Origin: Oscillospiraceae bacterium
Lineage (GTDB): Bacteria > Bacillota > Clostridia > Oscillospirales > Ruminococcaceae
Length of the DNA: 8,998 nucleotides
NCBI GenBank assembly: GCA_017451665.1
Contig: JAFTNX010000066.1
Span: forward strand, 1-8,998
Direction of reading: 5' to 3'
Part shown: positions 1 through 6,068 of the stretch, piece after piece
Numbering within the stretch: the first letter of the stretch is position 1
Layout: every line of letters starts with the position of its first letter
Notes under the pieces: model-generated
What the model saw: only the letters and a program-made list of their open reading frames with translations
What the model was told of the DNA's origin: nothing
The model's database searches: none
Program-made: the position numbers and the translations under genes

Positions 1-122
1 GTGGTTTCGTTGTTTTCAACTTCAACTTCGCCTATGTCTACATCAGGTCTGCCTGTATACATAAAAACACAGCCTACAATAAAAATTGCACCAAAAACAA
101 TAATAAGTATCTTTTTAAGCAT
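1..122 (-). CDS. N-terminus of a membrane-anchored or lipoprotein-like protein, partial at left edge
   Basis: Only 40 codons lie in the window and the frame is open to the left edge. The protein begins MLKKILIIVFGAIFIVGC, a lysine pair followed by a hydrophobic stretch, then VFMYTGRP and an acidic segment (DVDIGEVEVENNET). This is an export signal or a single membrane anchor with the rest outside the cell. IVGC at residues 15-18 resembles a lipobox, but the hydrophobic run continues past the cysteine, so an uncleaved anchor is equally possible. Two adjacent ATGs exist at 125 and 122. The ribosome binding site GGGAGGT (complement of 129-135) leaves 7 bases between GGAGG and the ATG at 122 but only 4 to the one at 125, so 122 is preferred. 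The function is not recognisable from this fragment. Confidence 0.72.
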   Translation of the reverse strand, partial: MLKKILIIVFGAIFIVGCVFMYTGRPDVDIGEVEVENNET

Positions 123-149
123 CATTACACCTCCCAAATACAAACTATT

Positions 150-187
150 ATCATATACATTGTATACCATTTTCACAAAAAAATCAA
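150..187 (-). promoter_or_regulatory. Overlapping sigma-A-like promoter candidates for the left-edge gene
   Basis: On the minus strand, TTGTGA (173-178) and TATGAT (150-155) are 17 bases apart. A second pair, TTGATT (182-187) and TACAAT (159-164), is also 17 apart. Both -10 boxes match the consensus at five of six positions and both -35 boxes at four of six. Either would start transcription a short way upstream of the ribosome binding site at 129-135. Which one is used cannot be decided from sequence, and the region is AT-rich, so one match may be chance. Confidence 0.45.
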
Positions 188-266
188 TAGCATACGCAAA
201 AAAATACCACAAAAAAAGGTGTATTCTTTGAGAGCGGTAGTCATAGAGAAGTTTTATATGCATTTA

Positions 267-303
267 TCGGGGGACACCTTTCTGAAGAAAGGTTCTCCCC
301 CGA
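267..303. repeat. Left-arm hairpin of the palindromic element
   Basis: CGGGGGA (268-274) pairs with TCCCCCG (296-302), and ACCTTTCT (276-283) pairs with AGAAAGGT (286-293). A small internal loop (C275 against T294 C295) separates the two stems and the turn is only two bases as written. It is followed by a C-rich run rather than a T-run on either strand, so it does not look like an intrinsic terminator. Confidence 0.7.
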
Positions 304-328
304 GCCCCCTTCCAAAGACTTTTATACT

Positions 329-370
329 AATTACAGCCTTATAGGGATTTATCCCTATAAGGCTGTAATT
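329..370. repeat. Central 20-bp perfect inverted repeat of the element
   Basis: Positions 329-348 and 351-370 are exact reverse complements with only TT between them (core GGGATTTATCCC). This is the symmetry centre of the 214-486 element. On the plus strand it is followed by TTTTAAT, a weak T-tract, but no plus-strand gene enters from the left. On the minus strand, the direction of carB-dapF transcription, it is followed by AGTATAAAA, so termination there is not supported. Confidence 0.8.
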
Positions 371-397
371 TTAATATGAAAGTTTTAGGAAAGGAGT

Positions 398-434
398 TTG
401 AGGAATAACCCTTTTTCAAAAGGGTTTTCCTCAA
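398..434. repeat. Right-arm hairpin of the palindromic element
   Basis: TTGAGGAA (398-405) pairs with TTCCTCAA (427-434), and AACCCTTTT (407-415) pairs with AAAAGGGTT (418-426). T406 is bulged and the loop is TC. It is the diverged partner of the 267-303 hairpin: the stem pattern is kept while most bases differ, which suggests the structure rather than the exact sequence is under constraint. No T-run follows on the minus strand. Confidence 0.7.
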
Positions 435-497
435 TAATACGTGTAATACTTCTTTACGGTTACTACCCTTAAAGAATACACCTTTTATTTTAATAAA

Positions 498-3400
498 TTA
501 AATTACAACAGTACCTTCGTAAACAATTTCAGCGTTACCTGTAAGATATACAGCGTCATCTGTGTACTTGATTACAAGGTCGCCACCCTTGAGCTTAACA
601 GTAATGTTTTCGCCCTTCTTGCAGATGCCATTTTCAACAGCAGCCACAACAGCAGCACAAGCGCCTGTTCCACAAGCCCATGTTTCGCCTGAGCCTCTTT
701 CCCATACTCTCATCTTGAGAGTCTTTTCGTTAATAACCTGAATAAATTCGGTATTAACTCTTTCTGGGAAGATAGGGTTGAGTTCAAACTTAGGACCTAC
801 GTTTTCGATGTCGATGTTGTCAACATTCTTTGTGAATACAACGCAGTGTGGGTTTCCCATACCTACGCAAGAAATCTTGTACTCATTTTCACCGATTGTA
901 ACAGGATAATCAACAATCTTATCAGCGTTAAGCTTAACAGGAATATTTGCAGGATTAAGCTCTGCCTTACCCATATCAACCTTAACTGCAACAACCTCGC
1001 CCATTCTGTACTTGAGTTCACAAGTGAGAATGCCGCTGAGTGTTTCAATTGTCATAACATCCTTTTCAACAAGGTTATAGTTTCTCAAAAATCTTGCTAC
1101 GCAACGGATACCGTTTCCACACATCTTGCCTTCTGAGCCGTCAAGATTGAACATTCTCATCTTAGCGTCAGCCACATCTGATGGGCAAACGAGAATTACG
1201 CCGTCGCCACCGATTCCGAAGTGTCTGTCTGAAAGACGAAGTGAAAGTCCCTCTGGGTTGTCAATCTTCTGGTCAAAGCAGTTGAAGTAGATATAGTCAT
1301 TTCCACAGCCCTGAAGCTTTGTAAACTTGAGAGTCTGCTTTTCTGTTCTCATATCGTTGATGTCAACAAGCTCTGTTGAGTGTTCAGTATACTTACTCTT
1401 GAGTGAAGATGCAATAGCGTTTGCTGTATCGATTGAAGTAAGACAAGGAATATTTCTTTCAACTGTCTTTCTTCTGATTTTAACGCTGTCACGAGTTGGA
1501 ATTCTTCCCTTTGAAGATGTTGAGATAACGTAAGAAATCTTTCCACTTTCGATAAGTGTAAGAGTATTTTCATCAGCCTCGTGAATCTTCTTGACAGCAG
1601 TAACAGAAATTCCGTTTTCTTCAAGAATTTTAGCTGTACCCTCTGTTGCGTAAAGTTCAAAGCCGAGTTCCTGGAATCTCTTGGCAGTATCAGCGATTTC
1701 AGGCTTATCGCTGTTTCTTACAGTGATAAGAACTCCGCCTTCCTTACCAAGCTTATAACCTGCAGCGATAAGTCCCTTATAAAGTGCCTCTTCAAGTGTA
1801 TTTGCAACGCCGAGAACTTCACCGGTAGACTTCATTTCAGGTCCGAGGTGGTTGTCAACGTCGATAAGCTTTTCAAAGCTGAATACAGGAACCTTGACAG
1901 CAACGTAAGGTGGTGTCTTATAAAGACCTGTGCCGTAACCCATATCCTTGAGCTTTTCGCCAAGCATAGCTCTTGTTGCAAGGTCAACCATCGGCACTCC
2001 AGTTACCTTTGAGATATATGGAATTGTTCTTGAAGAACGTGGGTTAACTTCGATAACATAGAGTTCCTCATCATAGATAAGGTACTGAATATTTACAAGG
2101 CCCATTGTCTTGAGTGAAACAGCAAGATTCTTTGAGCATTCGATAATTCTTTCAGTAAGCTTATCAGATACATTCCAAGCAGGGTAAACAGCGATTGAGT
2201 CACCTGAATGGATACCAGCTCTTTCGATATGCTCCATAATACCAGGGATAAGAATATCTTCGCCGTCGCAGATAGCGTCAACTTCGATTTCAGTACCGTT
2301 ATAGTACTTGTCGATAAGAACAGGATTTTCAATTCCCTGATTAAGAATGATAGCCATATATTCGATAATATCGTCATCATTGAATGCGATAATCATATTC
2401 TGTCCGCCGAGAACGTAAGAAGGTCTCATAAGAACAGGATACTGAATTTTATTTGCAACCTCAAGTGCCTCGTCAGCTGTCATAACTGTAAAGCCTTCAG
2501 GTCTCTTAATCTGGTGGTATTCAAGGAGAGCGTCAAAACGTTCTCTGTCTTCTGCAGCGTCAATGCTGTCAGGAGGAGTACCCATAATATTTACGCCGTT
2601 TGCAGTAAGGAACTTTGTAAGCTTGATAGCTGTCTGTCCACCAAATGCAACTACAACGCCGTATGGCTTTTCAACGTTGATGATATTCATAACGTCTTCG
2701 TTTGTAAGAGGTTCAAAGTAAAGTCTGTCAGCTGTATCGAAGTCAGTTGAAACTGTTTCAGGGTTGTTATTTACGATAACAACGTCAAAGCCTCTCTTTT
2801 TAAGTGACCATACGCACTGTACTGACGCATAGTCAAATTCGATACCCTGACCGATTCTGATAGGACCTGAACCGAATACGATAACTGTCTTTTTGTCGCT
2901 GCTCTTGTTTCTGATAAATCTGCTTGCTTCGTCGTCGTTGTCGTATGTTGAGTAGAAGTAAGGAGTTTCAGCAGCAAATTCAGCAGCACAGGTATCAACC
3001 ATCTTATAAACTGCCTTGGCAGGATTTTTAACAGGTTCGCCGGAAAGCTGTTCAATCACCTTATCAGGATAGCCCATCTTCTTAGCTTCGAGATATGTTT
3101 CATCAGAAACATTACCTTTTCTGAGTTCCTTTTCCATATTGATAAGGTTAAGGAGTTTATATGTGAACCACTTATCAATCTTAGTGATTTCGTAAACTTC
3201 TTCAGGAGTAACTCCACGTCTTAAAGCCTCATAAACTACGAAAAGTCTTTCGTCATCACAGTTGTGAAGTCTCTGTCTGATTTCGTCATCATCCATAGCC
3301 ATATGCTTTTTGCTGAGGAGGCAGTCGTGACCGATTTCAGCACCTCTTACAGCCTTCATAATAGCCTGTTCAAAGCTTACGCCGATAGACATAACTTCAC

Positions 3401-4544
3401 CGGTAGCCTTCATCTGTGTACCGAGAGTTCTCTTAGCGTATACGAATTTATCAAATGGCCACTTAGGGAGCTTGATTACGCAGTAGTCGATTGTTGGTTC
3501 AAAGCAAGCGTATGTTGTACCTGTTACAGCGTTCTTGATTTCGTCAAGAGTATAACCGATAGCAATCTTAGCTGCAACCTTAGCGATAGGATAACCTGTT
3601 GCTTTAGAAGCAAGTGCTGATGAACGTGAAACTCGTGGGTTTACTTCGATAACAGCGTATTCAAAGCTGTCAGGGTTAAGTGCAAACTGACAGTTACAAC
3701 CACCTTCAACTTCAAGTTCGTCAACGATACTCAAAGCAGCAGTTCTTAACATCTGGTATTCCTTTGGTGAAAGTGTAACAGCAGGTGCGATAACAATAGA
3801 GTCACCTGTATGAACACCAACAGGGTCAAAGTTTTCCATTGAGCAGACTGTAATTACGTTGCCCTTTGAGTCACGGATAACTTCAAATTCGATTTCCTTC
3901 CAGCCTGAAATACACTTTTCAACAAGAACCTGAGTAATTGGTGAAAGGTAAAGACCGTTTCTTGTAATTTCACGAAGTTCTTCTTCGTTATTTACGATAC
4001 CACCGCCTGTACCACCGAGAGTAAATGCAGGACGGATAATAAGCGGGTAGCCGATACCCTCTTTATTTGCAAAATCAACAGCGTCTTCAACAGTTGTAAC
4101 AACAAGTGAAGGAATACATGGCTGGTTAATAGCTTCCATTGTATCCTTGAACATCTGTCTGTCTTCAGCCTTGTCGATAGTTTCAACTCTTGCGCCAAGG
4201 AGCTTTACGCCGTATTTATCAAGGAAACCTTCCTTAGCAAGCTGCATAGAAAGTGTAAGACCTGTCTGTCCACCGAGAGTAGAAAGCACGCTGTCAGGGC
4301 GTTCCTTTTTGATAACTCTCTTTACTGTTTCAAGAGTAAGTGGCTCGATATAGATTTTATCAGCCATAGCCTTATCGGTCATAATGGTCGCAGGGTTTGA
4401 GTTAATAAGAATAACTTCAAGTCCCTCTTCTTTAAGTGCACGGCAAGCCTGAGTTCCTGCATAGTCAAACTCAGCAGCCTGTCCGATAACGATAGGTCCG
4501 GAACCGATTACCAATACTCTTTTGATATCTTTATTCAAAGGCAT
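498..4544 (-). CDS. carB-dapF: Carbamoyl phosphate synthetase large subunit fused to diaminopimelate epimerase (CarB-DapF)
   Basis: One open frame of 1348 residues holds two complete enzymes. Residues 1 to about 1065 are a full CarB: first ATP-grasp half (VLVIGSGPIVIGQ at 10-22, RPAFTLGGTGGG at 171-182, IEVNPRVSRSSA at 299-310), allosteric spacer, second half (VIVFGSGPIRIGQG at 554-567, RPSYVLGGQ at 707-715, IEVNPRSSRT at 831-840), and an MGS-like regulatory domain at about 935-1055. Residues 1072-1348 are a full DapF with QGCGNDY (1078-1084), MCGNGIRC carrying Cys1142, GNPHCVVF (1230-1237) and ACGTGACA carrying Cys1291, the two acid-base cysteines. CarB makes carbamoyl phosphate from bicarbonate, ammonia and two ATP for pyrimidines and arginine. 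DapF converts LL- to meso-diaminopimelate for lysine and peptidoglycan. Both are cytoplasmic. The ATG at 4544 has a good ribosome binding site and lies 38 bases after carA, so the two are probably co-transcribed. Products are certain; the fused state is as sequenced. Confidence 0.95.
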   Translation of the reverse strand: MPLNKDIKRVLVIGSGPIVIGQAAEFDYAGTQACRALKEEGLEVILINSNPATIMTDKAMADKIYIEPLTLETVKRVIKKERPDSVLSTLGGQTGLTLSMQLAKEGFLDKYGVKLLGARVETIDKAEDRQMFKDTMEAINQPCIPSLVVTTVEDAVDFANKEGIGYPLIIRPAFTLGGTGGGIVNNEEELREITRNGLYLSPITQVLVEKCISGWKEIEFEVIRDSKGNVITVCSMENFDPVGVHTGDSIVIAPAVTLSPKEYQMLRTAALSIVDELEVEGGCNCQFALNPDSFEYAVIEVNPRVSRSSALASKATGYPIAKVAAKIAIGYTLDEIKNAVTGTTYACFEPTIDYCVIKLPKWPFDKFVYAKRTLGTQMKATGEVMSIGVSFEQAIMKAVRGAEIGHDCLLSKKHMAMDDDEIRQRLHNCDDERLFVVYEALRRGVTPEEVYEITKIDKWFTYKLLNLINMEKELRKGNVSDETYLEAKKMGYPDKVIEQLSGEPVKNPAKAVYKMVDTCAAEFAAETPYFYSTYDNDDEASRFIRNKSSDKKTVIVFGSGPIRIGQGIEFDYASVQCVWSLKKRGFDVVIVNNNPETVSTDFDTADRLYFEPLTNEDVMNIINVEKPYGVVVAFGGQTAIKLTKFLTANGVNIMGTPPDSIDAAEDRERFDALLEYHQIKRPEGFTVMTADEALEVANKIQYPVLMRPSYVLGGQNMIIAFNDDDIIEYMAIILNQGIENPVLIDKYYNGTEIEVDAICDGEDILIPGIMEHIERAGIHSGDSIAVYPAWNVSDKLTERIIECSKNLAVSLKTMGLVNIQYLIYDEELYVIEVNPRSSRTIPYISKVTGVPMVDLATRAMLGEKLKDMGYGTGLYKTPPYVAVKVPVFSFEKLIDVDNHLGPEMKSTGEVLGVANTLEEALYKGLIAAGYKLGKEGGVLITVRNSDKPEIADTAKRFQELGFELYATEGTAKILEENGISVTAVKKIHEADENTLTLIESGKISYVISTSSKGRIPTRDSVKIRRKTVERNIPCLTSIDTANAIASSLKSKYTEHSTELVDINDMRTEKQTLKFTKLQGCGNDYIYFNCFDQKIDNPEGLSLRLSDRHFGIGGDGVILVCPSDVADAKMRMFNLDGSEGKMCGNGIRCVARFLRNYNLVEKDVMTIETLSGILTCELKYRMGEVVAVKVDMGKAELNPANIPVKLNADKIVDYPVTIGENEYKISCVGMGNPHCVVFTKNVDNIDIENVGPKFELNPIFPERVNTEFIQVINEKTLKMRVWERGSGETWACGTGACAAVVAAVENGICKKGENITVKLKGGDLVIKYTDDAVYLTGNAEIVYEGTVVI
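501..1331 (-). other. dapF: DapF domain of the fusion (residues 1072-1348)
   Basis: The domain starts LKFTKLQGCGNDY, where stand-alone DapF proteins start M(K)FTKMQGCGNDY or similar. The position normally taken by the start methionine is therefore Leu1072, codon CTC (1329-1331). The 277 residues match the usual DapF length of about 275-280. Both catalytic cysteines (1142 and 1291) and the surrounding glycine-rich loops are intact, so epimerase activity is expected. The nearest in-frame ATG upstream (1350-1352, Met1065) is preceded by GACATCAACGAT with no Shine-Dalgarno sequence, so separate translation is unlikely. Confidence 0.9.
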
Positions 4545-4552
4545 TTTCTTTT

Positions 4553-4561
4553 CTTCCTTCC
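4553..4561 (-). promoter_or_regulatory. Ribosome binding site of carB-dapF
   Basis: The complement reads GGAAGGAAG, followed by 8 bases and the ATG at 4544-4542. It lies in the 38-base carA-carB gap, which has no promoter or terminator of its own, so carB-dapF should be translated from the carA transcript. Confidence 0.7.
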
Positions 4562-4582
4562 GTTTTTATTTTAAGCAGTAAC

Positions 4583-5653
4583 TTACTTGTTCATAAACTC
4601 AACAAACTTGTCATAAATAAAGCCTGTATCAAGTGGGCCTCCACATGACTCAGGAATAAACTGAGTTGACAGAGCAGGCATATATTCATATTCAACACCT
4701 TCGCAGGACTTGTCGTTTGCGTTTGCAAAGCTGACCTTTGCACCCTCAGGAAGTGTTTCTCTGAGAACAACATATCCGTGATTCTGTGTTGTGATAAAGG
4801 TCTTTCCTGTTTCAAGTCTGATAGCAGGTACGTTAGCACCTCTGTGACCGTACTTCATCTTTTCAACCTTAGCACCCTGAGAAAGAGCAAGAATCTGATG
4901 TCCGACACAAACGCCCACAACAGGAATTTTTTCGTCACAGATTTTCTTTACTGTTTCGATAAGCTCAGCATTTTCAGCCGGGTCTCCACCACCGTTTGAA
5001 AGCACAACGCCCTCTGCACCAAGCTCCTTGATTCTTTCAAAAGAAGTAGTAGCAGGAACAACTGTTACTTCACAGCCTCTCTTGAGAAGCTCATTCTTGA
5101 TGCTGTTTTTAACGCCCAAATCAATAAGGCAAACCTTATTCTTGACTTCGCCATCAGGCTTTAAAACATATTCTTCCTTAGTTGTTGTATTCTTTACAGC
5201 GTCAACAATCTTATAGTTTTTAAGTTCAGAAAGATTAAGTTCAGCCTTTCCGCCTGTAACAATCTTTCCGTTCATAACTCCGTTTTCACGGATAATTCTT
5301 GTGAGCGCTCTTGTATCAATTCCATAAAGTCCGATAACGCCCTTTTCCTTTAAAAAAGTGTCAAGAATACCTTCGCAACGGAAATTGCTTGGCTCCTGAC
5401 ACCATTCTCTAACAATATATCCCTTCAAATGACAAGCATCGCTTTCAACATCTGAAGCAATAACACCATAATTACCAATAGACGGAAATGTCTGAACAAC
5501 AATCTGTCCATAAAAGCTAGGGTCGGTAAGTGTTTCAACATAGCCATTCATGCCAGTTGTAAAAACAATTTCCCCGACGGTTTCGCCTTCACAGCCAAAG
5601 CTCTTGCCCTCAAAAATTGTTCCGTTTTCCAAGATTAAGTAAGCCTTCTGCAC
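4583..5653 (-). CDS. carA: Carbamoyl phosphate synthetase small subunit (glutamine amidotransferase), triad histidine replaced
   Basis: The 356-residue protein is a full-length CarA. The small-subunit N-terminal domain spans about 1-150 (MNGYVETLTDPSFYGQ at 35-50, FPSIGNYG at 56-63) and the class I glutamine amidotransferase domain about 172-356. It normally hydrolyses glutamine and feeds ammonia to CarB. The nucleophile elbow GVCVGHQ has Cys249, QNHGY has His292 (E. coli His312), and Glu335 is present. The triad motif, usually (Y/F/G)HPEA, reads QFIPES, so Ile333 stands where E. coli has His353. The codon is ATT, two changes from CAT or CAC, so one miscalled base cannot explain it. Loss of this histidine in the family abolishes or cripples glutamine use while ammonia-dependent synthesis by CarB can persist. 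The start is GTG, chosen because AGGAGG lies 8 bases upstream and QKAYLILENG matches CarA N-termini. Confidence 0.95.
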   Translation of the reverse strand: MQKAYLILENGTIFEGKSFGCEGETVGEIVFTTGMNGYVETLTDPSFYGQIVVQTFPSIGNYGVIASDVESDACHLKGYIVREWCQEPSNFRCEGILDTFLKEKGVIGLYGIDTRALTRIIRENGVMNGKIVTGGKAELNLSELKNYKIVDAVKNTTTKEEYVLKPDGEVKNKVCLIDLGVKNSIKNELLKRGCEVTVVPATTSFERIKELGAEGVVLSNGGGDPAENAELIETVKKICDEKIPVVGVCVGHQILALSQGAKVEKMKYGHRGANVPAIRLETGKTFITTQNHGYVVLRETLPEGAKVSFANANDKSCEGVEYEYMPALSTQFIPESCGGPLDTGFIYDKFVEFMNK

Positions 5654-5661
5654 TTTGAGTT

Positions 5662-5667
5662 CCTCCT
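5662..5667 (-). promoter_or_regulatory. Ribosome binding site fixing the GTG start of carA
   Basis: The complement is AGGAGG, followed by AACTCAAA and then GTG at 5653-5651. No ATG is suitably placed nearby, and the next in-frame ATG (residue 35) would remove conserved sequence, so the GTG is the start. Confidence 0.85.
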
Positions 5668-5688
5668 CGCAAAATTTTTATCCTATCT

Positions 5689-5717
5689 ATTATACAATAT
5701 TTTTGTCCCTCTTGCAA
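5689..5717 (-). promoter_or_regulatory. Proximal carA promoter
   Basis: On the minus strand, TTGCAA (5712-5717) is 17 bases from a perfect TATAAT (5689-5694). Transcription would start near 5682, giving a leader of only about 28 bases. That is too short for a PyrR-type or peptide-coding attenuator. Confidence 0.7.
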
Positions 5718-5804
5718 GTATTTTTTTCATAATTTTTATAAATTTAATAATTGAAAAAATTACCGGCAAGGGTATGCATAACAGACTCATTTTGACCTTT
5801 ATTT

Positions 5805-5833
5805 ATTATACAACTTTTTAAAAAAGCTGTAAA
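5805..5833 (-). promoter_or_regulatory. Distal carA promoter candidate
   Basis: On the minus strand, TTTACA (5828-5833, five of six) is 17 bases from TATAAT (5805-5810, six of six). It would start near 5798 and give a leader of about 145 bases running through the proximal promoter. AT-rich sequence makes chance matches likely, but both boxes and the spacing are good. Confidence 0.5.
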
Positions 5834-5938
5834 GTAATCTGAGCAAATTTTAGAAAAAAAGAATATCCAAACTTTAAAAAGCTATCCCCACACTCTTTTG
5901 TATAATCTTACAAAGCGTATTTATTTTTCAAAAAATTC

Positions 5939-5967
5939 TTGACAATGCGACCGACAGGGTATATACT
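5939..5967 (+). promoter_or_regulatory. glnN promoter
   Basis: TTGACA (5939-5944) is a perfect -35, and TATACT (5962-5967) follows after 17 bases. The expected start is near 5974, leaving a leader of about 95 bases before the ATG at 6069. This is the best promoter in the window and fits high expression of glutamine synthetase. Confidence 0.85.
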
Positions 5968-5978
5968 TAAATATGTAC
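5959..5978. promoter_or_regulatory. Imperfect palindrome over the glnN -10 box and start point
   Basis: GTATATACTT at 5959-5968 and AAATATGTAC at 5969-5978 are reverse complements at eight of ten positions, centred on TTAA. The site overlaps the -10 box and the predicted start, where a repressor would block initiation. It does not fit the GlnR/TnrA consensus TGTNA-N7-TNACA. AT-rich promoters often look partly palindromic, so this is tentative. Confidence 0.3.
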
Positions 5979-6005
5979 TTTTACTTGAAAATAGGGGTAT
6001 TTTTC

Positions 6006-6040
6006 GGTTGTGAACGTATTACGTTCTCAGCCTTATTTTA
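6006..6040 (+). promoter_or_regulatory. Terminator-like hairpin in the glnN leader (possible attenuator)
   Basis: GGTTG (6006-6010) pairs with CAGCC (6028-6032) including one G-U, and GAACGT (6012-6017) pairs with ACGTTC (6021-6026). One T-T mismatch separates the stems and the loop is ATT. The stem is followed at once by TTATTTTA (6033-6040). It lies after the predicted start and 36 bases before the ribosome binding site and ATG region ends, the place expected of an intrinsic attenuator. A smaller inverted repeat, AAAATA-GGGG-TATTTT, precedes it at 5988-6003. No antiterminator alternative was established by eye. Confidence 0.4.
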
Positions 6041-6056
6041 ATTAAAGCTATCTGAC

Positions 6057-6062
6057 GGAGGT
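6057..6062 (+). promoter_or_regulatory. Ribosome binding site of glnN
   Basis: GGAGGT lies 6 bases before the ATG at 6069. The protein then begins MANISEIFGSDVFNLHVMKERLP, typical of type III glutamine synthetases, which confirms the start. Confidence 0.8.
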
Positions 6063-6068
6063 CATTTT

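Larger units (their letters stand above)
214..486. repeat. 273-bp palindromic MITE-like element with 16-bp perfect terminal inverted repeats
   Basis: The ends carry the same 16 bases, AAAAGGTGTATTCTTT, read inward at 214-229 (plus) and 486-471 (minus). Similarity continues through both arms: GGTAGT/GGTAGT, AGAAGT/AGAAGT, a hairpin in each arm, then CTTCC(A)AAGACTTT against TTTCCTAAAACTTT, meeting in a 20-bp perfect palindrome. The element is thus two diverged half-copies about 135 bp long facing each other. It has no coding capacity for a transposase. It fills the gap between the carB-dapF stop at 498 and the left-edge gene. I see no convincing target-site duplication: the left flank ends CACAAA and the right flank begins ATTTTAAT. 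It resembles the C-rich intergenic repeats of gut Ruminococcus genomes, an identification from memory. It could be a non-autonomous mobile element or a REP-type element that acts at RNA level. Confidence 0.75.
5654..6068. other. 415-bp divergent control region between carA and glnN
   Basis: This gene-free stretch is very AT-rich and serves both neighbours. From the carA side it holds the carA ribosome binding site, promoter candidates at 5689-5717 and 5805-5833 (both minus), the glnN promoter at 5939-5967 and a structured glnN leader to 6068. Between about 5834 and 5938 I see only AT-rich sequence and a short inverted repeat, TTTGTA/TACAAA at 5898-5915, with no plausible open frame. No tRNA or known riboswitch class was recognised. 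Confidence 0.7.

Noticed and set aside
1..231. Plus-strand open frame of 76 codons at the left edge
   Set aside because: It has no ribosome binding site or recognisable product. It overlaps a minus-strand start with a strong Shine-Dalgarno sequence and export signal, and enters the palindromic element.
267..434. Hairpins of the repeat as intrinsic terminators for carB-dapF
   Set aside because: Read on the minus strand, none of the three hairpins is followed by a T-run. A role in termination or mRNA end protection cannot be excluded but is not shown.
214..486. CRISPR array
   Set aside because: The repeats are inverted and occur as one pair around a symmetry centre, without regular direct repeats or spacers.
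1329..1352. Separate dapF gene starting at the internal ATG (1352)
   Set aside because: There is no stop codon between the domains, no Shine-Dalgarno sequence before the ATG, and this methionine sits in a CarB-like C-terminal motif.
2208..2750. Plus-strand open frame of 180 codons
   Set aside because: It is antisense within carB, whose frame is fully conserved there. The translation is cysteine- and asparagine-rich with no recognisable motif. The same applies to the other antisense frames inside carA, carB-dapF and glnN.
498..4544. Internal duplication within CarB as a novel repeat
   Set aside because: The two similar halves are the normal ancient duplication of all carbamoyl phosphate synthetase large subunits.
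5898..5915. GlnR/TnrA operator upstream of glnN
   Set aside because: The TTTGTA/TACAAA inverted repeat lacks the spacing and inner bases of TGTNA-N7-TNACA, and no better match was found up to 6068.
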